Below are positions 54,715 through 62,531 of a DNA stretch of 64,000 nt, in pieces. The notes below the pieces were generated by a model, which was given only the letters and a program-made list of their open reading frames with translations, had not been told where the DNA came from and did not search any database. This DNA is from Ancylobacter koreensis (GTDB lineage: Bacteria > Pseudomonadota > Alphaproteobacteria > Rhizobiales > Xanthobacteraceae). Where the stretch lies: contig NZ_JALKCG010000005.1 of assembly GCF_023016525.1 (NCBI RefSeq), positions 124,001-188,000 on the forward strand. The letters run 5' to 3'. The stretch's first letter is position 1, and each line of letters begins with the position of its first letter. The position numbers and the translations under genes are program-made.

Positions 54715-55815
54715 TCAGGGCGCCAGCACCCCCGCCCCAACCGTCGCCTTTGGATAAGGCAAGTCGTTCACCAGCTTGCCCGCCGGCTTCTCCTGCGCGA
54801 ACAGCGCGTCGAGCTCGATGGTGAGGAAGCTGGTGCGGTTGGCGTAGTCCGCGATGGTCAGGCGGTTGTTGGTCAGGTCCTTCAGCACGACCCACTGGGT
54901 GTAGTCCGAGCCGGTGCTGCCGTCGGCATTGCGGAAGGCGGCGACGCCGAGCGGGATATCGACATTGTTGAGAATATGGGCGACCGCCTGCGTCGCCTCG
55001 GTGATATCCTTGGGCGGCGTCACGTAATGGCGCAGGAAGGCCGCGCGCACGAAGCGCGAGGGCGGGGTGTAGTCGCCCGGCAGGCCGACGAGGCCACCGC
55101 CCTGGCCGATCTCCGTCACATTGGCCGAACCGACCTGCCGGCTCGACACGGCGAGGTTGGAGAGGCTGAGATAGTTGCGCAGATTGGTCAGATGCCAGTC
55201 ATAGGTCGGCGCGTTGGTGAGCACATGGGCGGCGTTGTCGTGGATCTTCAGCGCGCCGCCGACATATTCCACCACCATGCCCGCTCCGCTGCGGTCGACG
55301 AAGACGAAATGCAGCGTCGCCGGCGTCGGCCCGGTCGGCAGCGAATCATCCGCCCACACCTTCATCGCCGGCAGCGCTGCGCGCAGTTCCGCGACGCTGG
55401 CGAAGCCGCCCAGCGCCCAGGAGCCGAAGGTGAGGATGGACTGGTACTGCTTATCCTCCTTCGTCACCGTCTGGTACTGCGTGAAGCCCGGCAGGAAATT
55501 GCCGCTCATCGAGAGCCCGGCCGAGTTCTGCCCGTCGAGCAGCGTCACGCCCGGGATGATGCCGGCGCTGACGCCGACCACCGCATATTTCGTGGTGAAG
55601 CTGTTGGCGGGAAGGCCGGTCTCCTTCGGCGCCGCGAGCTGGAGCTGCGTGCCCTTGGGCTGGTTCACCAGCATCCATTTCATGTCGAACGCCCATTCCA
55701 TGGTGCGTCCGGCAAGCACACTGCCGTCGGAGGCGGCGATGTCGACCGCCGTGCAGCCGAGCGCGAGGTTGACGCTGGCCAGCAGCGCGACGGCGGTGGC
55801 GAGAGCGCGTTTCAT
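54715..55815 (-). CDS. Secreted linear amide C-N hydrolase (choloylglycine hydrolase family)
   Basis: A 366-residue Ntn-hydrolase. The signal peptide MKRALATAVALLASVNLALG is followed directly by Cys21 (CTAVDIAASDGSVLAGRTMEWAFDMKW), so signal peptidase cleavage would expose the catalytic N-terminal Cys. Supporting residues are Arg in AGRTMEW, the oxyanion Asn/Asp region in LLDGQNSAGLSMSGNFL and VLTNAPTYDWHL. The family covers bile salt hydrolases, penicillin V acylases and N-acylhomoserine lactone acylases; substrate is not decidable here. The gene is bounded by a small minus-strand gene and a terminator shared with a universal stress protein gene. Confidence 0.9.
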   Translation of the reverse strand: MKRALATAVALLASVNLALGCTAVDIAASDGSVLAGRTMEWAFDMKWMLVNQPKGTQLQLAAPKETGLPANSFTTKYAVVGVSAGIIPGVTLLDGQNSAGLSMSGNFLPGFTQYQTVTKEDKQYQSILTFGSWALGGFASVAELRAALPAMKVWADDSLPTGPTPATLHFVFVDRSGAGMVVEYVGGALKIHDNAAHVLTNAPTYDWHLTNLRNYLSLSNLAVSSRQVGSANVTEIGQGGGLVGLPGDYTPPSRFVRAAFLRHYVTPPKDITEATQAVAHILNNVDIPLGVAAFRNADGSTGSDYTQWVVLKDLTNNRLTIADYANRTSFLTIELDALFAQEKPAGKLVNDLPYPKATVGAGVLAP

Positions 55816-55890
55816 GGTGGCTTCCTCCGGATGGCTTTTGTTAAAGCGCCGGTCGGCGGCCGCGCCGCTCCACCTGCGCCCCTCTATGAA

Positions 55891-55917
55891 AAAAGGCCCG
55901 GCGGGTGACGCCGGGCC
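55891..55917 (-). terminator. Intrinsic terminator for the universal stress protein gene
   Basis: GGCCCGGCG, GGTGA, CGCCGGGCC: a perfect 9-bp stem, followed on the minus strand by TTTTTTC. It lies 28 bp downstream of the universal stress protein stop (55945) and insulates the hydrolase gene that starts at 55815. Confidence 0.92.
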
Positions 55918-55944
55918 TTGATCGTTTCCTCGCCGGCCGCGCCC

Positions 55945-56784
55945 TCAATGCGCGAGGAACAGCGGCACGGTCGTGCGGTCGAGAATGTCGCGCGTCACGC
56001 CGCCGAGCACGAATTCGCGCAGGCGCGAATGGCCGTAGCCGCCGAGCACGATGAGGTCGATGTCGCGCGCCTCGACCTCCTTGAGCAGCACGTCGACAAT
56101 GCCCTCCCCGCTGGCCGGCACGAGGCGGCGCAGTTCCACCCTCTTGCCGTGGCGGGCGAGATGGCGGGCAAGGTCGGCGCCGGGCAGGTCGCCGTGCTTC
56201 TTCGACTTGCCGCTGTCGACCACCACCGCCTCGACGAGATCGGCATGGGCGAAGAGCGGGCGGGCCTCGGCGATGGCGCGGGCCGCCGCGCGGCCGCCGT
56301 CCCAGGCGACGAGGATGCGCTTGGCGGAGAACGGCTTCTGCTGCTTGCGCGGCACCACCAGAACCGGCCGGCCGGAATCGAACAGCACCGCCTCGGTGAT
56401 GACTTCCTCGGCGCCCAGCTTGTCGGGGTCCGCCTGATTGACGATGGTCAGGTCGTAGAGGCGGGCGATGGTGCCGATCTGCTCGGCCGCGCCGCCCGGC
56501 GTGCCGTCGATCAGCCGCACCTCGGCGGTCAGCCCGAGCGAGCGGGACGCTTCGCCGAAATGATCGACCGAGAGCTGCGCCAGGCGCTGGCTTTCGGCGC
56601 GCTGGGCCTCGATGAAATCGGTCGAGAAGGCCTCGGTGTAGACCGGGGGAACGTCGATCTGGTAGCTCACCGCGATGCCGGTGAGATCGGCGCCGAGCGC
56701 CGCCGCAGCAGAAACCGCATAGTCGACGGCCGTGTCTTCGCCGCCTTCCCCTACGCGAAGGCTGACGAGAATATCCTTGATCAT
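55945..56784 (-). CDS. Universal stress protein, tandem domain
   Basis: A 279-residue protein with two UspA-type domains. Domain 1 (MIKDILVSLRVGEGGEDTAVDYAVSAAAALGADLTGIAV) has few of the nucleotide residues; domain 2 (KRILVAWDGGRAAARAIAEARPLFAHADLVEAVVV... and LIVLGGYGHSRLREFVLGGVTRDIL) keeps the GGYGHSR/G-V-T nucleotide-binding loop. Such tandem Usp proteins occur under stress and low oxygen. It is monocistronic with a downstream terminator. Confidence 0.93.
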   Translation of the reverse strand: MIKDILVSLRVGEGGEDTAVDYAVSAAAALGADLTGIAVSYQIDVPPVYTEAFSTDFIEAQRAESQRLAQLSVDHFGEASRSLGLTAEVRLIDGTPGGAAEQIGTIARLYDLTIVNQADPDKLGAEEVITEAVLFDSGRPVLVVPRKQQKPFSAKRILVAWDGGRAAARAIAEARPLFAHADLVEAVVVDSGKSKKHGDLPGADLARHLARHGKRVELRRLVPASGEGIVDVLLKEVEARDIDLIVLGGYGHSRLREFVLGGVTRDILDRTTVPLFLAH

Positions 56785-56950
56785 CTGGTTTCCTCCACTT
56801 CTGACGTTGGCAATCTTCTTACCAATAAAGTGTGGCCGCGTTGACGGGCGTCAAGTTGTGCCGACGCGCCGGAACCGGCGGCGCACCCCGACACTCGCGC
56901 AGTCGCCGCGCGGCGGCTATAAGTGCTGAAACCGATCCAGGAATTTTGAT

Positions 56951-57703
56951 ATGGCCGCCGTCGGGCGCACGCTCGCCGTCACGTTCGTGCTGCTCGCGCT
57001 GTGGGAAGCCGTGGTGCGGCTGTTCGCCCTGCCCGCCTATATCCTGCCCGGCCCGCTCCGCATCGGCGTGACGGCGTGGGACAATGCCGACATCCTCGCC
57101 CATAACGCTGCCATCACGCTGGGCGAGATGCTGCTCGGCCTCATCTGCGGCTCGCTGCTCGGCATATGCTGCGCGCTCGCCATGGCGTCCTCCCCGCTGA
57201 TGCGGCGCGCCATGCGCCCGGTGCTGCTGGTCGCGCAGGCGCTGCCGGTCTTCGCCATCGCGCCGCTGCTGGTGATCTGGTTCGGCTTCGGCCTCGCCTC
57301 CAAGATCGTCATGGCGAGCCTCATCATCTTCTTTCCCGTCGCCTCCGCCTTCCATGACGGGCTGGCGCGCACCGAGCAGGGGCTCGTCGACCTCGCCCGG
57401 CTCGGCGGAGCGGGCACGGCGGCGACGCTGCGCTTCATCCGCATCCCGGCTGCGCTGCCCGCGCTCGCCTCGGGGCTGCGTGTCGCCACCGCCGTCGCGC
57501 CGATCGGCGCGGTGGTCGGCGAATGGGTCGGCGCCTCGGCGGGGCTCGGCTATCTGATGATCTATTCGAATGCGCGGATGCAGACCGACATGGTGTTCGC
57601 CGCGCTCGCCGTGCTGCTCGTCGTCGCGCTGGCGCTGTTCGCGCTGGTCGACCGGGCGCTCACCCGCCTCCTGCCCTGGGCGCCGGAGACGGTGCCGGGC
57701 TGA
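56951..57703 (+). CDS. ABC transporter permease, thiamine-precursor (ThiX) or nitrate/taurine type
   Basis: A 250-residue inner membrane permease with five to six membrane segments. The cytosolic loop GLVDLARLGGAGTAATLRFIRIPAALPALASGLRVA is the EAA-type motif that docks the ATPase. It belongs to the SsuC/TauC/ThiX group. A ThiY-like binding protein with a TPP riboswitch lies 2.4 kb downstream on the same strand, but two unrelated genes intervene and no ATPase is visible, so pairing is suggestive only. A GCTATAAG -10-like box lies about 35 bp upstream of the ATG. Confidence 0.8.
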   Translation: MAAVGRTLAVTFVLLALWEAVVRLFALPAYILPGPLRIGVTAWDNADILAHNAAITLGEMLLGLICGSLLGICCALAMASSPLMRRAMRPVLLVAQALPVFAIAPLLVIWFGFGLASKIVMASLIIFFPVASAFHDGLARTEQGLVDLARLGGAGTAATLRFIRIPAALPALASGLRVATAVAPIGAVVGEWVGASAGLGYLMIYSNARMQTDMVFAALAVLLVVALALFALVDRALTRLLPWAPETVPG

Positions 57704-57757
57704 GCCGGCGGCGGCTCTGACATGCGCGACAGGGGGCTTGCTTCGCACAAGGCTTGC

Positions 57758-58696
57758 ATGGACGATGAACCAGTTCCGGCCCTGTGGGGATCCATGATCT
57801 CGCGCCCCGTGATCTATCAAGCGCTCGCCGACGTGTTCGAGCTTTCGCCCGTGGCCATCTGCATTTCGACGGCCGAGCACGTCTCGCGCTACATCATGGC
57901 CAATCCCGCCTATCTCACCATGATCGGCCGGAGCTGGGAGGAGATCGACGGCAAGCCGATGTTTCTCGACACGGTGCGCCCGCTGGAGGACCCTCAGCGC
58001 CTGCGCCGCATAGAGGCACTGGACTCGGTCGGCCTGTTCGAGCTTGAGGAGGTCGATCTGCGCCATTCCTCCGGGCGCATCGTGCCGACGCTTATTTCCA
58101 CCCAGCGCCGCACGATAGACGGGCAGAAATTCGACATCGAGATCATCATCGACAACACCGAGCGCAAGGCGTTCGAGCGCCGGCTGCTGGAAGCCGCCTT
58201 CACGGACGCCGTCACCGGCCTGCCCAACCGCGCGGCGTTCGACCACCGCCTGCGCGGCCTTCTGGAACAACGCGCCGAGGGCCATGGCATCGGCCTCGCC
58301 TATATCGACCTCAACGGCTTCAAGGCGATCAATGACCGCTTCGGCCACATGGTCGGCGACCGCGTGCTGCGCACATTCGCCGACCGGCTGCGCCACCAGT
58401 CCCGCCCCGAGGACTTCCTCGTGCGGATCGGCGGCGACGAGTTCGCCCGCATCAGCACCTTCGAGCCGCAGGACGCGCCGACCATGGCCGACATGCAGCT
58501 CTTCGCTGACACGCTGTGTGCGGTGATCGAGGACGACGGCAACAGGCTCACGGTCGGCGCGGCCATCGGTGTGGCGCTCACCCGCAAGCCGGTCGACGTC
58601 GATTCGCTGCTGCGCTGCGCCGACACGCTGATGTACGCCGCCAAGGCGACCGGCCGCGACATCGCGGTGAAGCTCGACTGGATCGGTGACGCGTGA
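57758..58696 (+). CDS. PAS-GGDEF diguanylate cyclase
   Basis: A protein of about 312 residues. A PAS domain (ICISTAEHVSRYIMANPAYLTMIGRSWEEIDGKPMFLDTVRPLED...) spans residues 25-140; the GGDEF domain spans about 150-312, with FTDAVTGLPNRAAFDHRL as its opening helix, FKAINDRFGHMVGDRVL and an intact RIGGDEFARI near residue 225. An RxxD inhibitory I-site (RPED) lies five residues upstream of GGDEF. It should make cyclic di-GMP with product inhibition. Start 57758 or 57794 is possible. Its stop overlaps the AlkX gene's GTG. Confidence 0.88.
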   Translation: MDDEPVPALWGSMISRPVIYQALADVFELSPVAICISTAEHVSRYIMANPAYLTMIGRSWEEIDGKPMFLDTVRPLEDPQRLRRIEALDSVGLFELEEVDLRHSSGRIVPTLISTQRRTIDGQKFDIEIIIDNTERKAFERRLLEAAFTDAVTGLPNRAAFDHRLRGLLEQRAEGHGIGLAYIDLNGFKAINDRFGHMVGDRVLRTFADRLRHQSRPEDFLVRIGGDEFARISTFEPQDAPTMADMQLFADTLCAVIEDDGNRLTVGAAIGVALTRKPVDVDSLLRCADTLMYAAKATGRDIAVKLDWIGDA

Positions 58697-59892
58697 GCCT
58701 GCGCCTGTCCAATGCCGATGCGCGGCGCATCTTCCTCGCGCGACAGCAGCTCAGCCGGCCGCGCGGTGCCGCCGGCAAGGCGGGACTGCTGGAGCTGATC
58801 CACGATCTCGGCTTCGTGCAGGTCGACAGCATCTCGACCGTCGAGCGGGCGCACCACCACATCCTGTTCTCCCGCAACCCTTCCTACAGGCGCGAGCACC
58901 TCGCTGCGCTGCTGGAGAAGGACGGCACGCTGTTCGAGCACTGGACTCACGACGCCGCCATCATCCCCTCCGCCTTCTTCCCCCACTGGAAGCACCGCTT
59001 CGCGCGGGCGCGGCAGACGCTGGCGGCGCGCTGGCGAAGCTGGCACGAGAACGGCTTCGAGACCTATGTCGACCATGTGCTGGAGCGGGTGCGCCGCGAG
59101 GGCCCGCTGATGGCGCGCGACTTCGAGCGGGAGGCGGGCACAGAGAAGCGTCAGCCCGGCTGGTGGAACTGGCACCCGGAGAAGACCGCGCTCGAATATC
59201 ACTGGCGCACCGGGGCGCTCGCCATCGCCGGCCGCGAGGGTTTCCAGAAAGTCTACGACCTCACCGAGCGCGTCATCCCCGCCCCTCTCGCCGTCGGCGA
59301 GGTGTCGCCGGAGGCCTTCGTCGACTGGGCCTGCAGTTCGGCGCTGGAGCGGCTCGGCTTCGCCACCCATGGCGAGATCGCCGCCTTCTGGGACCTCGTC
59401 TCGCCCGAGGAGGCGCGGGGCTGGGTCGAGGCGAACCGGGCCCGGCTGGCCCCGGTGCTGATCGAGGGCGCCGAGGGCGGCAAGCCACGCGCCTCGCACG
59501 CCTTCGCCGACGCGATTCCCGGCTTCGATACCTTGCCCGCCCCGCCCTCGCGGCTGCGCGTGCTGAGCCCCTTCGACCCGCTGCTGCGCGACCGCACCCG
59601 CGCCGAGCGGCTGTTCGGCTTCAGCTACCGCATCGAGGTGTTCGTGCCGGCGCCGAAGCGGGTCTATGGCTACTACGTCTTCCCGCTGCTGGAGGGCGAC
59701 CGCATGGTCGGGCGCATCGACATGAAGGCCGACCGCAAGGGCGGCACGCTCGACGTGCGCCGGCTCTGGCTGGAGCCCGGCGTGCGCGCCACCAAGGACC
59801 GGCTCGCTGCGCTCGACGCCGAGCTCACCCGCCTCGGCCGCTTCGCCGGGGTCGAGCGCACGGTCTATCTCGACGGCTGGCGCGGGGAATAG
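58693..59892 (+). CDS. YcaQ/AlkX family DNA glycosylase, winged helix
   Basis: A 399-residue GTG-started protein of the YcaQ family of DNA interstrand-crosslink glycosylases. It begins SLRLSNADARRIFLARQQLSRPRGAAGKAGLLELIHDLGFVQVDSI, containing the catalytic Q-x-D (QVD) motif near residue 42, followed by a tandem winged helix core (FEHWTHDAAIIPSAFFPHW and ERVRREGPLMARDFE...). The conserved C-terminal RIDMKADRKGGTLDVRRLWLEPGVR segment is typical. It overlaps the diguanylate cyclase by GTGA and is likely co-translated. Confidence 0.88.
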   Translation: MSLRLSNADARRIFLARQQLSRPRGAAGKAGLLELIHDLGFVQVDSISTVERAHHHILFSRNPSYRREHLAALLEKDGTLFEHWTHDAAIIPSAFFPHWKHRFARARQTLAARWRSWHENGFETYVDHVLERVRREGPLMARDFEREAGTEKRQPGWWNWHPEKTALEYHWRTGALAIAGREGFQKVYDLTERVIPAPLAVGEVSPEAFVDWACSSALERLGFATHGEIAAFWDLVSPEEARGWVEANRARLAPVLIEGAEGGKPRASHAFADAIPGFDTLPAPPSRLRVLSPFDPLLRDRTRAERLFGFSYRIEVFVPAPKRVYGYYVFPLLEGDRMVGRIDMKADRKGGTLDVRRLWLEPGVRATKDRLAALDAELTRLGRFAGVERTVYLDGWRGE

Positions 59893-59951
59893 GGCGCGTT
59901 ATCCCGCCCGCCCGATTTGCCGTGGCATGCCGGCGATGCTAGCGTGCGCCG

Positions 59952-60047
59952 CATCCGAGGGGTGTCCTGCGGCCGAAAGGCCAAGGGGCTGAGATGGCAT
60001 CCGCCAGACCCTTTGAACCTGATCCGGGTCATGCCGGCGAAGGGACG
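59952..60047 (+). promoter_or_regulatory. TPP (THI-box) riboswitch
   Basis: The conserved aptamer landmarks are present in order: GAGGGGTG, then GGGGCTGAGATGGCATCC, ACCCTTTGAACCTGATCCGGG and TCATGCCGGCGAAGGGA. These form the P1/P2 and P4/P5 arms with the canonical CTGAGA and GCGAAGGGA elements. It lies about 87 bp upstream of the ThiY-like gene. TPP binding is expected to reduce expression, here probably at translation through the hairpin at 60111-60133. Confidence 0.95.
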
Positions 60048-60110
60048 GAACGACGGCAGGATGGCGCGTGGCGCGAACCTGCGCCGGATTCTCCCGTAAG
60101 CTCATGCGCC

Positions 60111-60133
60111 GGATCTCCACTGGGAGGAGATCC
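60111..60133 (+). promoter_or_regulatory. Ribosome-site-sequestering hairpin of the thiY riboswitch
   Basis: GGATCTCC (60111-60118) and GGAGATCC (60126-60133) form an 8-bp stem over a 7-base loop and the strand contains the GGGAGGAG ribosome site directly before the ATG at 60134. An upstream near-copy, GCCGGATTCTCCCG (60083-60096), resembles GCCGGATCTCC (60109-60118) and could offer alternative pairing. Confidence 0.75.
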
Positions 60134-61072
60134 ATGTTCAAGACCATCGCCGCGACGGCATTCGCCCTCGCGCTCGGCCTCGCCCAGGCGAGCGCGGCCG
60201 ACAAGCTCACTGTGCTGCTCGACTGGTACGTCAACCCCGACCACGCCCCGCTGGTCGTGGCGCAGGAGAAGGGCTTCTTCAAAGCCCACGGGCTCGATGT
60301 CGAGCTGGTCGCCCCCGCCGACCCCTCCGCCCCGCCGCGCCTCGTCGCCGCCGGGCAGGCCGAGATCGCGGTGAGCTACCAGCCCAGCCTCTATCTCTCG
60401 GTCAAGGAAGGCCTGCCGCTGGTGCGCTTCGGCACGCTCATCTCCACCCCGCTCACCGCGCTGGTGGTGCTGAAGGACGGGCCGATCAAGTCGCTGGCCG
60501 ACCTCAAGGGCAAGACGGTCGGCTATTCCGTGGCCGGGCTGGAGGATGCGCTGCTCGGCACCATGCTGGCGAGCGCCGGGCTGAAGCCCACCGACGTGAC
60601 GATGATCAACGTCAATTTCGCGCTCTCCCCCGCCCTCGTCTCCGGCAAGGTCGACGCGGTGATCGGCGCCTATCGCAATTTCGAACTCACCCAGATCAAG
60701 CTGGAGGGCAAGGAAGGCGTCGCCTTCTTCCCCGAGGAGCACGGCGTGCCGGTGTTCGACGAACTGATCTACGTCGCCCATAAGGACAAGATCGGCGATC
60801 CCCGGCTCAAGGCCTTCCTCGCCGCCGTCGAGGACGCCACCATCTATGTGCTCAACCACCCGCAAGAGGCGTGGGAGCTCTTCGTGAAGGCGAATCCGAA
60901 GCTCGACGACGAGCTCAACCGCACCGCCTGGACCGACACGCTGCGCCGCTTCGCCCACGCCCCGGCGGCACTCGACGCCGGCCGCTATGAGCGCCTCGGC
61001 GCGTTCATGAAGAGCCACGGGCTGATCGACAAGGTGGAGCCGGTCTCGACCTACGCGCCCGCCCTCCCCTGA
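60134..61072 (+). CDS. thiY: ThiY-like periplasmic HMP-type binding protein
   Basis: A 312-residue solute-binding protein of the NMT1/THI5-like family. A signal peptide (MFKTIAATAFALALGLAQASAA) precedes KLTVLLDWYVNPDHAPLVVAQEKGFFKAHGLDVELVAPADPSAPPRLVAAGQAEIAVSYQPSLYLSVKEGLPLV, the pattern of pyrimidine-precursor binders. The THI-box riboswitch upstream and the family support uptake of a thiamine precursor such as HMP or formylaminopyrimidine. The ATG at 60134 sits right at the end of a hairpin that covers the ribosome site. An ATPase and a directly adjacent permease are missing. Confidence 0.88.
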   Translation: MFKTIAATAFALALGLAQASAADKLTVLLDWYVNPDHAPLVVAQEKGFFKAHGLDVELVAPADPSAPPRLVAAGQAEIAVSYQPSLYLSVKEGLPLVRFGTLISTPLTALVVLKDGPIKSLADLKGKTVGYSVAGLEDALLGTMLASAGLKPTDVTMINVNFALSPALVSGKVDAVIGAYRNFELTQIKLEGKEGVAFFPEEHGVPVFDELIYVAHKDKIGDPRLKAFLAAVEDATIYVLNHPQEAWELFVKANPKLDDELNRTAWTDTLRRFAHAPAALDAGRYERLGAFMKSHGLIDKVEPVSTYAPALP

Positions 61073-61219
61073 TCCGCCCCGCCCTGATCCGCCGGCGGCG
61101 TGGCGACGGATCGCCGCGCCGCCGTAGCGTCAGCCGCGTCTACGTTCTTCCGATACCCGCCCGCCGATGCTACCGATGCCCTCAACTGATCGAAGCATGA
61201 GCGGAGGCATCGGCGCGGC

Positions 61220-62524
61220 ATGGGCAATGCGGTCTATCACCTCGTCGCGATCGCGGTGGGCGCTGTCGTCGGCGTGCTCGGCGTCGCGCTTCATGTCGGC
61301 GTCGAGCGGTTCTCCGCCGCATGGCCGGCCTTCCTCGACACCACGCTCGGCCTCGACGGCCTGCCGCTCTACGCCGCCGCCGCGCTCGTCGCCGTTACCA
61401 TGACCCTCGTCTCGCTCTGGCTGGTGCGCAACTTCGCGCCGGAGGCCAGCGGCTCGGGCGTGCCGGAGATCGAGGGCGCGATGGAAGGGCTGCGCCAGGT
61501 GCGCTGGCACCGCGTGCTGCCGGTCAAGTTCGTCGGCGGCTTCCTGTCCCTCTCCTCCGGCATGGTGCTCGGCCGCGAGGGACCGACCATCCATATCGGC
61601 GCGTCCGTGGCCAAGGCGGCGTCCGACCTGATGAAATGGCAGTCCGAGGACATGCGCGCCATGCTGGCGGCGGGCGGCGCGGCGGGGCTCGCGGCGGCGT
61701 TCAACGCACCGCTGGCGGCGGTGCTGTTCGTCATCGAGGAGACGCGGCGCCAGTTCCCCTATTCGGCGCGCAGCTACATCGCCGTGGTGCTGGCCTCCAT
61801 CGCCAGCGCCATCGTCACCGAAACCCTCACCGGCAACCGGCCCTACATGCTGCTGGAGGCGAGCGCCATCCCCTATGGCTGGCTGCCCGCCTTTCTCGTG
61901 CTCGGCGTCATCCTCGGCGCGGTCGGCGTCGGCTTCAACCACACGCTGGTGTGGTCGCTCGACCATGTGCGCCGGCTCGGCGAGCGCCGCTCCTACTACA
62001 TCTTTCCGACCGCCGTCGGCCTCGTCGTCGGCGTGCTGGTGTTCGTCCGGCCGGAGGCGACGCAGGGCGGCGAACTGCTTGCCGTGCAGCTCACCCGGGA
62101 GGGCCTGCCGCTCGCCATGCTGGCCTTCATCGTGCTGCTGCGCTTCGTCATGACCATGGCGAGCTATTCGACCGGCGTCGCCGGCGGCATCTTCGCGCCC
62201 ATCCTCGCCCTCGCCACCACCATCGGCCTCTGCTATGGCACCGCCATCGAGAGCGTGACGGCGCTGCCGGAGCACGGCCACGCCGCCTTCGCCATCGCGG
62301 CGATGAGCGGGCTGTTCGCCTCCACCATCGGCGCGCCGATGGTGGGCATGGTGCTGGTGCTGGAGCTGACCGGCGCCTATTCCGTGCTGGTGCCGGTCAT
62401 GATCACCGCCATCTTCTCCAACATGACCTCGCAGGCGCTGGGCGGCCGCCCGATCTACGAGATCCTGCTGGAGCGCACGCTGGCGATCGAGGCGGCGGCG
62501 CGCGCCGCCGCCGCGCCGCGCTGA
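61220..62524 (+). CDS. clcA: ClC family chloride/proton antiporter
   Basis: A 434-residue membrane protein with about 14-18 membrane helices and the ClC selectivity signatures: GSGVPEIEGAMEG, GREGPTIHIGASVAKA (gating Glu in GREGP), AAAFNAPLAAVLFVIEETRRQF (proton Glu region) and STGVAGGIFAPILALATTIG. ClcA moves chloride against protons and supports acid resistance. GGAGG and a nearby GCGGCATG give a plausible start. The gene is monocistronic on the plus strand and convergent with the ABC transporter. Confidence 0.93.
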   Translation: MGNAVYHLVAIAVGAVVGVLGVALHVGVERFSAAWPAFLDTTLGLDGLPLYAAAALVAVTMTLVSLWLVRNFAPEASGSGVPEIEGAMEGLRQVRWHRVLPVKFVGGFLSLSSGMVLGREGPTIHIGASVAKAASDLMKWQSEDMRAMLAAGGAAGLAAAFNAPLAAVLFVIEETRRQFPYSARSYIAVVLASIASAIVTETLTGNRPYMLLEASAIPYGWLPAFLVLGVILGAVGVGFNHTLVWSLDHVRRLGERRSYYIFPTAVGLVVGVLVFVRPEATQGGELLAVQLTREGLPLAMLAFIVLLRFVMTMASYSTGVAGGIFAPILALATTIGLCYGTAIESVTALPEHGHAAFAIAAMSGLFASTIGAPMVGMVLVLELTGAYSVLVPVMITAIFSNMTSQALGGRPIYEILLERTLAIEAAARAAAAPR

Positions 62525-62531
62525 GCCGCGT

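Noticed and set aside
57722-57794. Extended N-terminus of the diguanylate cyclase from 57722
   Set aside because: The first 12 residues (MRDRGLASHKAC) have no support; starts at 57758 or 57794 suit the PAS domain better.
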